The position numbers and the translations under genes were made by a program. Of a DNA stretch of 64,000 nt, positions 20,245-29,120 are shown piece by piece. How positions within the stretch are numbered: the stretch's first letter is position 1; the number at the start of each line of letters is the position of its first letter. Below the pieces are notes generated by a model. It worked only from the letters and a program-made list of their open reading frames with translations. It made no database searches and was not told where the DNA came from. The stretch comes from Litorivicinus sp. (GTDB lineage Bacteria > Pseudomonadota > Gammaproteobacteria > Pseudomonadales > Litorivicinaceae): positions 1-64,000 of the forward strand of contig JAOLBK010000008.1 in assembly GCA_028339155.1 (NCBI GenBank), in the 5' to 3' direction.

Positions 20245-21176
20245 TGTTGGCAAGAGTTGCTTCACATCTGTATTGGTTGTCACGTTATATCGAACGTGCC
20301 GAAGCGACATCAAGGCTTGCCATTGCGGCGTCTGACACAATTCTTGATTTACCGGACGGGCTACCTTACGACTGGGAGTCCTTGATGCAAGTGTTTGGAT
20401 CAGAGGATTCAGGACAATCCTTCGCTGAGGCTGAGGTCATGGAACAGTTAATTCTGAGTCTCGACCATCCGGGTTCAATCCGCTCGTCTATAGCTAGTGC
20501 GAGGGAAAATGCTCGCGTCACCAGAGACCTGATTCCCAAAGATGCCTGGGTCGCTCTCAATGAATTACATGGTGTCCTTGAGAGACAATCGTTTGCCGGG
20601 TTTGATCGTTCGATTCGTATTCGCTTGTTAAAGCAGGTAATTGCAGGGTGTCGGCTCTGGCATGGATGCTTAATGTCTAATCAGGCTAGAGATCTTGGCT
20701 GGTTATTTCTGCGCTTGGGTGATCGGATTGAGCACGCAGATATGGTGTCTCGTTTAGTCGATCCCCGGGTAACGCAAATGGTGCCAGGAGAGGTGAGTCG
20801 TTGGTCCAGTTATGAGGCTATTGGCTGGCAAAATTTATTGTCGGCCTTGGGTGGTGTGGAATTGTATCGTCACAGTGCCAACAACCGTTTGCGGAGAGGA
20901 GATGTGTTGCGGTTTGTTTTACGCGACCCAGCATTTCCCCAGTCGATGGTCTCGTCTCTTAACCGGATTCAGATATGTTTAAAGACAATTCCGCATCAGA
21001 GGGTTCCGGTTGATCTGGTAAGTGGAATTACTCAGGGTCTTGAGGTGCTGGATTTAGATCGCTTGAGCCCAGATTTGCTGACCGAAAACATGGATTGGAT
21101 TCAGAAGGGTCTGGAATCCTTGCATGAACGGATCAGTGCTGAATATTTTTATTTTAATAAAGCTTTGGATGTATAG
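20244..21176 (+). CDS. Alpha-E domain protein (DUF403)
   Basis: This all-helical 310-residue protein, partner of the permuted ATP-grasp protein, is recognised by its start MLARVASHLYWLSRYIERAE. The middle ESWVAL-like region and RLGDRIEHADMVSRL also fit. It is translationally coupled to the gene before it (TAATG). The pair probably acts together, but the substrate is unknown. Confidence 0.88.
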   Translation: MLARVASHLYWLSRYIERAEATSRLAIAASDTILDLPDGLPYDWESLMQVFGSEDSGQSFAEAEVMEQLILSLDHPGSIRSSIASARENARVTRDLIPKDAWVALNELHGVLERQSFAGFDRSIRIRLLKQVIAGCRLWHGCLMSNQARDLGWLFLRLGDRIEHADMVSRLVDPRVTQMVPGEVSRWSSYEAIGWQNLLSALGGVELYRHSANNRLRRGDVLRFVLRDPAFPQSMVSSLNRIQICLKTIPHQRVPVDLVSGITQGLEVLDLDRLSPDLLTENMDWIQKGLESLHERISAEYFYFNKALDV

Positions 21177-21229
21177 GCAGGTGTCAGAAGCCGCCGAAGG
21201 CGCTATTCTGCTATGCCTGCATCGATTGG

Positions 21230-22795
21230 ATGTTTGTATTGACTGAATTAAATTCATTAGCCGAACGAGCATCTGCTTCATCAAAGCAGCGTCTTGGCGT
21301 CTGTGATTTAAGTAAGTATTTCGGCAATTTCGCGGCAAATAAGAATATTTCAGTCTCCATCGATCGGGGTGAGATTCACGCCCTTCTTGGGGAAAATGGG
21401 GCGGGCAAATCAACGCTGGTCAAAATAATTTACGGTATTTTAAAACCGGATTATGGCACGATGGTGCTTGATGGACTGGCTTATTTGCCGGTGAATCCTA
21501 GTCATGCTCGCTCTCATGGCGTTGGCATGGTATTTCAGCACTTCGCTGTCTTTGACTCGATGACTGTCCTTGAAAATATTGCACTGGGTCTGGATGGACG
21601 GATGCCAGATCAGGCCCTAGGGTTGGAAATCATTTATCTTTGTGAACGGTATCGTTTGCAAGTAGAGCTTGGCCGGCGAGTTTCTGATCTGAGTGCAGGA
21701 GAGCGTCAGCGGGTCGAAATTATTCGTGTTCTGATGCAGGATCCGAGCTTACTCATTCTCGATGAGCCGACGAGTGTTTTGACGCCTCAAGAGAGAGAAG
21801 AGTTATTTGGAACTTTACGTCGGTTGTCTGATGAAGGTCGCTCAATTATTTACATTTCTCACAAACTTGATGAAGTCAGGGTCCTTTGTGATCGCGCAAC
21901 TCTGCTTCGCGGTGGTTCTGTAATTGATGTGGTTGATCCTCGCCAAGAAAGCACGAAATCTCTTGGCGAAAAAATGATCGGTGGTCGTTTTAGTGAGACA
22001 AAACGAAATAAGATTCCGGAGGAGAGTACTTCTCCGCGTTTGAGTATACGCGCTGGAGAGATTGTTCCGAAAACGGATCAGGCACTTATATTACGTGAGG
22101 TGTACGTGTCGGTTGCAGCCGGCTCAATCCTTGGGGTTGCTGGTGTTTCCGGCAATGGTCAAGAGACACTCTTTGACGTCTTGTCAGGAGAGCTTAGATT
22201 GGTTAATCCAGAGAGCATGTTACTTGATGGCCAGCCGATTGGTGATTTGGAGGTTGAGGCTCGTCGCGATCTGGGTTTGCTGTCGGCACCCGAGGGGCGC
22301 TTAGGGCATGCATGTGTGCCGGAACTTACTCTTTGGGAGAATGTCATTCTTACGGCGCGTAATACGCGTGGAATTTTGAAGTCGAAGTATTTGGTCAACA
22401 CAGCTCAGGCTAAAGATTTTGCGGCTGAAATCATTCGGACTTTTGATGTTCGCACTTCTTCAGTAAACGCCAAAGCGAGTAGCCTTTCAGGAGGCAATCT
22501 CCAAAAATTCCTTATTGGTCGTGAAATCCTCGGGAATCCCAAAGTATTTGTTGTCTCTAATCCAACTTGGGGTGTTGATGCGAAGGCCCAGCAGTTTGTT
22601 CATGGTCAGCTCATTAAGCTCGCCGAATCTGGTGCTTCGGTTATCTTAATCAGTCAAGATATTGACGAATTGCTCGCTATTACAGATCGGATTTGCGCGC
22701 TCTGCCATGGTCAATTAAGCCGAACTCATGCAACAGCCCAGATGACACCGGAGCATTTGGGGGCTCTGATGCTTGGCCAAGAGGTGTCAGGATGA
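21230..22795 (+). CDS. ABC transporter ATPase with two nucleotide-binding domains (BMP/nucleoside type)
   Basis: This is a duplicated ATPase of the sugar/nucleoside importer class. Domain 1 (about 20-260) has Walker A GENGAGKST, signature LSAGERQRVE and Walker B LLILDEPTSVLT. Domain 2 (about 280-520) has a degenerate Walker A (GVSGNGQETL) with signature LSGGNLQK, as usual in this class. The start is ATG at 21230, with an alternative TTG at 21239. It is the first gene of ATPase-permease-permease-binding protein and overlaps the permease start (ATGA). Confidence 0.92.
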   Translation: MFVLTELNSLAERASASSKQRLGVCDLSKYFGNFAANKNISVSIDRGEIHALLGENGAGKSTLVKIIYGILKPDYGTMVLDGLAYLPVNPSHARSHGVGMVFQHFAVFDSMTVLENIALGLDGRMPDQALGLEIIYLCERYRLQVELGRRVSDLSAGERQRVEIIRVLMQDPSLLILDEPTSVLTPQEREELFGTLRRLSDEGRSIIYISHKLDEVRVLCDRATLLRGGSVIDVVDPRQESTKSLGEKMIGGRFSETKRNKIPEESTSPRLSIRAGEIVPKTDQALILREVYVSVAAGSILGVAGVSGNGQETLFDVLSGELRLVNPESMLLDGQPIGDLEVEARRDLGLLSAPEGRLGHACVPELTLWENVILTARNTRGILKSKYLVNTAQAKDFAAEIIRTFDVRTSSVNAKASSLSGGNLQKFLIGREILGNPKVFVVSNPTWGVDAKAQQFVHGQLIKLAESGASVILISQDIDELLAITDRICALCHGQLSRTHATAQMTPEHLGALMLGQEVSG

Positions 22796-23853
22796 TTCAT
22801 TTTGAATCGCGTGCAGAAATATGTTGGTTTCATGAATGGATCGTGGTCGCAGTCGCTTTGGCGCTTACTGGTTTAACTTGTGCTGTACTACTTTCAGTAT
22901 TCGGATTTGACCCATTCGTTAGCTTAGAACGTATCGTCATTAAACCACTGAGCTCGACGTACGGAGTCAGTGAGCTCTTGGCGAAGGCGACCCCTTTGAT
23001 CACGATCGGAGTTGCGCTCTCTTTGAGTTTTAGGGCCGGGATTTGGAATATTGGAGCAGAGGGTCAACTAATTGCAGGCGGCCTCGCTGGTGGAGCGGTC
23101 GCGTTAGCATTTTATGGGGTGGATAGTTTTTGGGTGCTTCCTTTAACACTCCTGGGCGGAAGTTTGGGTGGTTTGGTGTGGGGTGCAATACCCGCTTTTT
23201 TGAAAGTACGTTTTAATGTTAATGAGATTCTAGTTAGCTTGATGCTTACTTATGTTGCGTTGCTGCTCCTGAGCGTGATGGTGCATGGGCCTTTAAGAGA
23301 TCCAGACGGGTACAATTTTCCTGAGAGTCGTTTATTCCATGACGCGGCCATCTTACCAAAGTTATTCAGTGCGGGTCGTGGACATGTTGGGTTTATCTTT
23401 TCTTTATTATTTGCTGTTGGAGCGACTTGGGTTGTTAAACGGTGGCATCTGGGGTTCGAAATGAAGGTTTCTGGTCTCTCGCAGCGTGCCGCATGTTTTG
23501 CCGGATACGATCGCAATCAAACGATCTGGATTAGCTTGCTGGTTGGGGGTGCACTGAGTGGATTCGCCGGAGTTGTAGAGGTGACGGGTACGATTGGACA
23601 GTTGGTGCCAAATATTTCACCATCTTATGGGTTCACGGCGATTATTGTTGCATTCCTGGCACGCCTTCACCCACTGGCAGTGGTGCCCGCAGGATTATTA
23701 GTGGCGTTATCCTATTTGGCTGGTGAATCCGCACAGTTGGCTTTGGGCATTCCCGGCGCCGCTACGCAAATTTTTCAAGGAATGCTCCTATTTTTTCTGT
23801 TGGGCACGTCTCTACTCGTGAATTACCGCATTCGTTTCAGAAGAAGACTTTAA
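22792..23853 (+). CDS. ABC transporter permease 1 (BMP/nucleoside type)
   Basis: This inner-membrane permease of about 353 residues has roughly ten hydrophobic segments. The ATG at 22792 overlaps the ATPase stop (ATGA), and the longer open frame upstream lies inside the ATPase gene. LSFRAGIWNIGAEGQLIAGG is the hallmark of this permease family, whose members import purine nucleosides or related compounds with a BMP-type binding protein. It ends in TAATG with the second permease. Confidence 0.92.
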   Translation: MIHFESRAEICWFHEWIVVAVALALTGLTCAVLLSVFGFDPFVSLERIVIKPLSSTYGVSELLAKATPLITIGVALSLSFRAGIWNIGAEGQLIAGGLAGGAVALAFYGVDSFWVLPLTLLGGSLGGLVWGAIPAFLKVRFNVNEILVSLMLTYVALLLLSVMVHGPLRDPDGYNFPESRLFHDAAILPKLFSAGRGHVGFIFSLLFAVGATWVVKRWHLGFEMKVSGLSQRAACFAGYDRNQTIWISLLVGGALSGFAGVVEVTGTIGQLVPNISPSYGFTAIIVAFLARLHPLAVVPAGLLVALSYLAGESAQLALGIPGAATQIFQGMLLFFLLGTSLLVNYRIRFRRRL

Positions 23854-24779
23854 TGGATATGATCCTCCTGAGCGCAATTGTGCACGCGATCCTAGTTGCC
23901 TCAACACCCTTAGTATTTGCCGGGCTTGGCGCGTTGATACAAGAGCGGGCGGGTGTGTTGAATCTTGGGATCGAAGGTCTGATGATTGTCGGTGCATTGG
24001 CTGGGTTTGTGGTGGCATTATCCGGACAGCCCTTGCTCGTGTCCGTGCTGGCGGCGGCCATGGCGGGTGCTTTATTAGCTTCTTTGTTCGGATTTTTGGT
24101 GCTTCGATGCTTGGCCAATCCGATTGCGTCGGGCCTTGCTCTGACCTTATTTGGGTTAGGTCTCAGTGCCTTGGCGGGTGCTCAGTACGTTGGGCTATCG
24201 GCACCACAAGTAGCAGTGTGGCATATCCCTCTACTTTCAAATATTCCTTTTGTTGGAAAAGCATTTTTTTCCCATGACCCACTCGTTTATGGATCAATAC
24301 TAGCTGCTACCGTTGTTTGGTGGTTTTTGATGCGCTCACGTCCGGGATTAGTTCTTCGCGCGGTCGGAGAAAATCATGACTCTGCACATGCGCTTGGTTT
24401 CTCTGTTCGAGGTATTCGTTTTTTAGCCATTCTGGCTGGCGGTGGGCTGGCTGGGATTGGGGGAGCCTATTTAACGCTCATTCAAACTCCATTGTTCGTT
24501 GAGGGAATGACTGCTGGGCGGGGTTGGATTGCACTGGCGCTCGTGGTCTTTGCGTCGTGGCGACCATTTCGAGTAATTGCTGGTGCCTACTTGTTTGGTT
24601 GTGTAACTATTGTACAATTACATAGTCAGGCATTTGGGGTTTCTATTCCGTCCCAAATTCTCTCTATGTTGCCGTATTTGGCCACAATTCTTGTCTTGGT
24701 TTTTATATCATGGCGCTCGAAAGGGAAAGGGTCTGTAGGCCCAAGTTCTCTCGGAAAAACCTTTAAAATTTCGCACTAA
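23853..24779 (+). CDS. ABC transporter permease 2 (BMP/nucleoside type)
   Basis: This 308-residue permease has about eight to nine hydrophobic segments and the family motif RAGVLNLGIEGLMIVGAL. With permease 1 it would form the heterodimeric channel. Translation is coupled by a one-base overlap (TAATG). The binding protein gene follows after 21 bases. Confidence 0.92.
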   Translation: MDMILLSAIVHAILVASTPLVFAGLGALIQERAGVLNLGIEGLMIVGALAGFVVALSGQPLLVSVLAAAMAGALLASLFGFLVLRCLANPIASGLALTLFGLGLSALAGAQYVGLSAPQVAVWHIPLLSNIPFVGKAFFSHDPLVYGSILAATVVWWFLMRSRPGLVLRAVGENHDSAHALGFSVRGIRFLAILAGGGLAGIGGAYLTLIQTPLFVEGMTAGRGWIALALVVFASWRPFRVIAGAYLFGCVTIVQLHSQAFGVSIPSQILSMLPYLATILVLVFISWRSKGKGSVGPSSLGKTFKISH

Positions 24780-24800
24780 ATTAGAAATGAGGAAAATACT

Positions 24801-25892
24801 ATGCATAAATTTATGATGCAGTTGAGAACACGAGTTATCGTCTCTTTGGTCGCAATTCTTAGTTTTGGAATTGTGTCCGCAGACGCTGCTGTTAAAGCAG
24901 GTTTTATTTATGTTGGCCCAGTCGCTGATGGTGGATGGACTTATGAGCATGATCAAGGGCGTCTTGCCATTGAGAAGGCTTATGGAGACAAAGTAACAAC
25001 TGTATTCGTGGAAAACGTTGCTGAAGGTCCTGACGCAGAGCGCGTAATCGGCCAGATGGCAAATGATGGTGCGGATATCATTTTCACCACATCATTTGGA
25101 TTTATGAATCCGACTATTAAGTCCGCAAAGCAGTTCCCTAACGTTAAGTTCGAGCATGCAACGGGATACAAAAAGGCTGACAATGTCGCGACGTATTCAT
25201 CGCGGTTTTACGAGGGCCGGCATGTTCTTGGTTTAATCGCTGGAAAGATGACTATAACCAATACGATTGGTTATATTGCATCATTCCCGATTCCTGAAGT
25301 GGTGCGTGGGATTAACGCTGCCTACCTTGCCGCAAAGAGTGTTAACCCAAATGTTAAATTCAAGGTTATTTGGGTATCTAGTTGGTTTGATCCGGGCAAA
25401 GAAGCTGATGCCGCGACTGCGTTGATTGATCAGGGTGCAGATATATTAATGCAACACACCGATTCATCTGCGCCGATGCAGATCGCTGAAAAGAAAGGTA
25501 TGTACGCATTTGGTCAAGCCTCAAATATGGCAGCGGCTGGCCCTACAGCTCAGTTAACAGCAATCATAGATAATTGGTCACCATATTATTTAGAGCGAGT
25601 TGGAGCCCTAATAAAAGGTTCTTGGGCATCGAGTGACACGTGGGGCGGATTCGATACTGGTATGGTCGAACTGGCTCCTTACGGTAAGGCGGTTCCAGCG
25701 GATGTACGTCAATTAGCGGATAACGCAAAGAAGGCTATTATTGAGGGTCGCTTACACCCATTCACTGGACCGATTAATAAGCAAGATGGAACGTCTTGGT
25801 TAAAGGCAGGTGAAACGGCGGATGATGGAACCTTGCTTGGAATGGGCTTCTACGTAGAAGGTATTGAAGGTTCTTTGCCGTCAGCCAACTAA
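24801..25892 (+). CDS. BMP family substrate-binding protein, periplasmic
   Basis: This is the solute receptor of the upstream transporter. A signal peptide covers about residues 1-29 (ending SADAA). No lipobox Cys is seen, so it is probably a free periplasmic protein rather than a lipoprotein. Family sequence AGFIYVGPVADGGWTYEHDQ, GADIIFTTSFGFM and GKMTITNTIGYIASFPIPEV is clear. Homologues bind purine nucleosides, but some marine members may bind other ligands. GAGGA precedes the ATG. Its last four bases overlap the convergent permease. Confidence 0.93.
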   Translation: MHKFMMQLRTRVIVSLVAILSFGIVSADAAVKAGFIYVGPVADGGWTYEHDQGRLAIEKAYGDKVTTVFVENVAEGPDAERVIGQMANDGADIIFTTSFGFMNPTIKSAKQFPNVKFEHATGYKKADNVATYSSRFYEGRHVLGLIAGKMTITNTIGYIASFPIPEVVRGINAAYLAAKSVNPNVKFKVIWVSSWFDPGKEADAATALIDQGADILMQHTDSSAPMQIAEKKGMYAFGQASNMAAAGPTAQLTAIIDNWSPYYLERVGALIKGSWASSDTWGGFDTGMVELAPYGKAVPADVRQLADNAKKAIIEGRLHPFTGPINKQDGTSWLKAGETADDGTLLGMGFYVEGIEGSLPSAN

Positions 25893-26632
25893 TTTGTCGA
25901 GTAGTGATCGAACCGGCGCGATAGCCGGTTCACCACTGACCAAATTAGGACGGCCTCAATGGACAGGACGACCAGAGCTGCAAACATAAGATCAGTTTGT
26001 CCGCGTGCGTTTGATTGCAGCATCAGATAACCCAGGCCACTAGATGATCCGACCCATTCGCCGACTACGGCCCCGATGGGGGCGACCGAAGCGGCAATTC
26101 GAAGACCGGATAGCGCGTGGGGTATTGCGAGTGGCAGACGGACGAGCCAGAACAAACGTTTTTTCTTCGGCCTGAGTGTTTTAAAGGTGTCTTCCCAGGC
26201 CTCTGGGAATTGACGAAAGCCGGCGAGTGTTGCGGCCGTCACCGGAAAAAATACGATCAGTGTGGTCATGGCAAGTTTGGACGCTAGCCCATATCCGAGC
26301 CAGAGCATAAGTAATGGTGCTAATGCGAATACGGGTAGCGCCTGACTGACCACAAGAAGAGGCATTGCGGCCCGCTGCAATAGTTTCGAATCACCAATCC
26401 AGCAGGCTGTGATGAATCCAAGAATGGCTCCAAGGAATAGGCCAGAAATTATTTCAATGCCAGTAGTGATTGCGTGCTGAGCTAGCTGATGACTTCGGCT
26501 AAACAATGTGAAAATAACGCGATCTGGACTCGGTAGAATGAAATGAGGAATCTCAAAAAACCAAACAATGGTGGCCCAAATCCCAAGTAAAAAGACGATA
26601 TAGCAGATGGCATAACCAATCGATCGAATCAC
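25889..26632 (-). CDS. ABC transporter permease, ThiX/SsuC type
   Basis: This 247-residue BPD-type permease has about six hydrophobic segments and the EAA loop near residues 165-185 (EDTFKTLRPKKKRLFWLVRL). It resembles ThiX, the permease for thiamine-pyrimidine precursors, and the wider nitrate/sulfonate/taurine group. It overlaps the ATPase by four bases. No binding protein (ThiY) is adjacent and no TPP riboswitch is seen, so the substrate assignment is tentative. Confidence 0.8.
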   Translation of the reverse strand: MIRSIGYAICYIVFLLGIWATIVWFFEIPHFILPSPDRVIFTLFSRSHQLAQHAITTGIEIISGLFLGAILGFITACWIGDSKLLQRAAMPLLVVSQALPVFALAPLLMLWLGYGLASKLAMTTLIVFFPVTAATLAGFRQFPEAWEDTFKTLRPKKKRLFWLVRLPLAIPHALSGLRIAASVAPIGAVVGEWVGSSSGLGYLMLQSNARGQTDLMFAALVVLSIEAVLIWSVVNRLSRRFDHYSTN

Positions 26633-27288
26633 AAATCACCTTCAAGTGCTTCAATCAGTGCCCGGTCGTTACTGAAATCGTCTAAGTGATAAGGCCCCTT
26701 CAATTCACGTTCAGTGAGCACCATCGTGTGGTGCAGCCAGTCACTTGCATCGCGCGGGTCATGGGTTACCAAAAGCACTGTTTTATTCGCTAAAAGATCG
26801 CCACATAAATCTGCCATCTGAATGCGAGTGGATCGATCAAGTGATGCGAATGGTTCATCCAGAAGAACGAGTTCGGCATTTTCAAATAAAGCCCTGCCAA
26901 GAGCGACCCGGGCTTTTTGTCCACCACTCAGGGTGTTGGTGCGACGGTTGGCGAGACCCGAAAGCCCGACTCGTTGCAGTAACTGCTGCGCACGATCTGT
27001 ATCAGATGGATTTGGGCGCTCACCTCGCAGTATGGCTCCGAGCATTAGATTGTCCACGACTGTTCGCCAGGGGATCAGCGCCGGCTGTTGTGACATATAC
27101 GCGATACGTTCGGTAAGAACTTGGATGCACGGGTCCTGGTTGGTTAGGATGGCGCGCAGAAGCGTTGATTTTCCGACGCCCGATCGGCCTAGTAGAGCGA
27201 TTTGAGTCCCTGCTATTATTGACCAAGTTACGGTCGCTAAGACTGCCTGGCCTGGGTAAGTAAGTTCGAATTGATTAATCTTAAGCAC
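26629..27288 (-). CDS. ABC transporter ATPase, ThiZ-like
   Basis: This 219-residue ATPase has Walker A GRSGVGKST, Q-loop MSQQPALIPW, signature LSGGQKARVALGRAL, Walker B LVLLDEPFASLD and H-loop LLVTHDP. It is the partner of the downstream permease in a two-gene operon. The short length and sequence suit the ThiZ/HMP group, but sulfonate or nitrate-type ATPases are close relatives. The start is GTG. Confidence 0.82.
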   Translation of the reverse strand: MLKINQFELTYPGQAVLATVTWSIIAGTQIALLGRSGVGKSTLLRAILTNQDPCIQVLTERIAYMSQQPALIPWRTVVDNLMLGAILRGERPNPSDTDRAQQLLQRVGLSGLANRRTNTLSGGQKARVALGRALFENAELVLLDEPFASLDRSTRIQMADLCGDLLANKTVLLVTHDPRDASDWLHHTMVLTERELKGPYHLDDFSNDRALIEALEGDL

Positions 27289-27507
27289 AGCAGTATCCGG
27301 AAATTATCGAGAAGACACTACATCGTCGGGAAACCGGTGTCATTGCTTCTCGCTTTTTGTTTTACCGACTGGCTCCCAAGTACAGGAGCTGGCACACTGC
27401 TTATCTTTAAAGGATCGGATAGAGAGTGATTGATGAGACGAATCACTTACTGACTCATGGTCGCTGAAAACATCAAAATAACGAGGCTAAATCGGGAACG
27501 ATAAGTT
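27289..27507. other. Structured intergenic region between the ThiZ-like gene and the microprotein
   Basis: Several hairpins lie here. GAGAA/TTCTC (27310 to about 27352) encloses GACAC/GTGTC and CGG-GAAA-CCG, a GNRA tetraloop. GCTCC/GGAGC follows, with an eight-base loop near 27383-27400. GTGATT/AATCAC lies near 27426-27446. On the minus strand the first hairpin would be in the leader of the ThiZ-like gene; on the plus strand the region leads into the 32-codon ORF. The conserved CUGAGA and GAACCUGAU elements of a TPP riboswitch are absent. Confidence 0.4.
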
Positions 27508-27606
27508 ATGGCACGTGTATTAGATATTCTGTTGCTTGTTTTGATGGTGGGGATCAGTTTGTTGTCACCGTTGATTGTTCTCGAATTCGTCAGCGGTCGT
27601 TACTAA
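27508..27606 (+). CDS. 32-residue hydrophobic membrane microprotein
   Basis: A complete ATG-to-TAA frame encodes 32 residues. A short basic/acidic start (MARVLD) leads into one long hydrophobic segment (ILLLVLMVGISLLSPLIVL), then EFVSGRY. This is typical of single-pass small membrane proteins. A GGGA lies about 11 bases upstream, a weak ribosome-binding site. The stop is one base from the end of the convergent TPR gene. I do not recognise a family, and chance cannot be excluded at this length. Confidence 0.5.
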   Translation: MARVLDILLLVLMVGISLLSPLIVLEFVSGRY

Positions 27607-27607
27607 A

Positions 27608-28183
27608 TTAAATGCTTTGGCCTGGGTTGGTTAGTTTTTGCAGTTGGTTGAGTCGTTCCTGAATCCGAATATTGTGCGGCATGAGCTTAAGTAATAGAGT
27701 TTCAGCTGTTTGTGCACGCTGCATATCACCGGTATTCTCGAAAATTCGTGACAGGCCTGATAATGCCCCAAAGTGTCTTGGTTCCAAGGTTAGGGTTGTT
27801 TGAATATCCTGAAGTGATGCCTCAAAATCACCAATCATGAAATACGCGGTCGCCCGACGGTTCCAGGCCTCCGCAAATTTGGGCTGAGCCTCGATAACTG
27901 CCGTGAATTGAATGATTGCAGTTTTAAATGATCCCGTTTGCAGGGATTGAATACCCTGACCAAAGGTTTTCTGTTGTTTTTCTGCTGTGACTGGAAGTAT
28001 TTGCCAGATGGACCAGATGTGATTCTGGATGCCTTGAATTTCCGCAATATCGACTGACTTTTTCAATGACTCAAACAGGGGGGCGAGTTTCGGGTTAGTT
28101 TGATCGGCGGCGCATTTTATCGCGAATGGCGAAGCGAACAGATAGATCGCGATCAGGAGGCGTCTAAGTTTAACTCGGCCCAT
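27608..28183 (-). CDS. Exported TPR-repeat protein
   Basis: This 191-residue protein has an N-terminal hydrophobic signal (RRLLIAIYLFASPFAIKCAA). Two or three tetratricopeptide repeats follow, between about residues 75 and 180 (for example AWNRRATAYFMIGDFEASLQ and ALSGLSRIFENTGDMQRAQ). Such proteins act as periplasmic protein-interaction scaffolds. The partner is unknown. It is transcribed alone and diverges from yqaA. Confidence 0.78.
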   Translation of the reverse strand: MGRVKLRRLLIAIYLFASPFAIKCAADQTNPKLAPLFESLKKSVDIAEIQGIQNHIWSIWQILPVTAEKQQKTFGQGIQSLQTGSFKTAIIQFTAVIEAQPKFAEAWNRRATAYFMIGDFEASLQDIQTTLTLEPRHFGALSGLSRIFENTGDMQRAQTAETLLLKLMPHNIRIQERLNQLQKLTNPGQSI

Positions 28184-28325
28184 GCGATCTCCGCAGATAC
28201 AAAACCTATTAATTAGCCTACTCGATTTTTGAGAAGCAACAAAGGCTTGTTGTTCTTGGTCTTGTTCGGACGCATTATATGGATAGATTTGGCTTACTCC
28301 TGTTGAAGATAATTAGCGTCCAATC

Positions 28326-28751
28326 ATGCTGAGCCTCACCGGTTTATTTTTTTCCGCTTTTATTGCGGCCACGCTTTTGCCAGTTCAGTCTGAAGCTGTT
28401 CTGACGCTTCTATTGGTCGGTGGGGACTATTCTGCGAGTTCGCTACTATTAGTGGCGACCGCGGGAAATGTATTAGGTGCCTTGGTGAATTGGATGATTG
28501 GCCGATTTTTAATGCGTTATGCAGCTCATCCACGATTTCCTTTCTCGGGGGCACAAATTTGTCGTGCTGAACGTTTCTACGGCCGTGTGGGATGGGTTAG
28601 CCTGTTTGCGAGTTGGGTGCCTTTAATCGGTGACCCGATTACGGTGGTGGCAGGGTTGATGCGCGAGCCGCTGTGGCGCTTCTTGTTGGTTGTTACTTTT
28701 GCGAAAGGGGGCCGGTATTTAATTTTGGCCTGGTTAATAGGTGCTCTTTAA
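28326..28751 (+). CDS. yqaA: YqaA family membrane protein (VTT/DedA-like)
   Basis: This 141-residue inner-membrane protein, of the short YqaA branch of the VTT/DedA superfamily, matches E. coli YqaA (about 142). The hallmarks are LPVQSEAVLTLLL near residue 20, GNVLGALVNWMIGRF, and SWVPLIGDPITVVAGLMR. Members are suggested to move or flip lipids; the role of YqaA itself is not known. Confidence 0.88.
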   Translation: MLSLTGLFFSAFIAATLLPVQSEAVLTLLLVGGDYSASSLLLVATAGNVLGALVNWMIGRFLMRYAAHPRFPFSGAQICRAERFYGRVGWVSLFASWVPLIGDPITVVAGLMREPLWRFLLVVTFAKGGRYLILAWLIGAL

Positions 28752-28822
28752 TTAATTTCTCGGGAATGCTGGATATCACGATTTTAGAATTCTAAATTAT
28801 TAACTACACATTAGAAAAAAAT

Positions 28823-28899
28823 TGGTGCGCTCGAGAGGATTCGAACCTCTGACCGCCTGGTTCGTAGCCAGGTACTCTATCCAGCTGAGCTACGAGCGC
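28823..28899 (-). tRNA. tRNA-Arg (ACG)
   Basis: A 77-nt cloverleaf with encoded CCA. The acceptor is GCGCTCG paired with CGAGCGC. The D-arm is AGCTCAGCTGGATAGAGTA, the anticodon loop CTACGAA and the T-arm GGTTCGAATCC. It closely follows E. coli tRNA-Arg(ACG). Confidence 0.97.
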
Positions 28900-29120
28900 A
28901 TCAAGGTGGTGAATAGTAATAATTTTCTGATAAATTGCAAGTCAATTTGCTGATTTCAAGCCCTCCATTTGTTTTAAAATGCTCGATTACTCATGTCAAC
29001 CGGTGGGCCGTGCCTGATAACTGCCGTTGCGATAGGCGCTTCGGATTTTGTTGGGTCGACTTGCTTGCTTCTGATTATGATGTGGATCACAGTAAAACTT
29101 GAAAAAATGGAGCATAAAAT

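Noticed and set aside
27300-27420. Possible cobalamin riboswitch (GGGAAACCGGTG, later CAGGAG)
   Set aside because: The order and spacing of conserved boxes do not fit, the B12 box is not intact, and no B12-related gene lies downstream on that strand.
27289-27507. TPP riboswitch upstream of the ThiZ-like gene
   Set aside because: No CUGAGA or GAACCUGAU elements on the minus strand.
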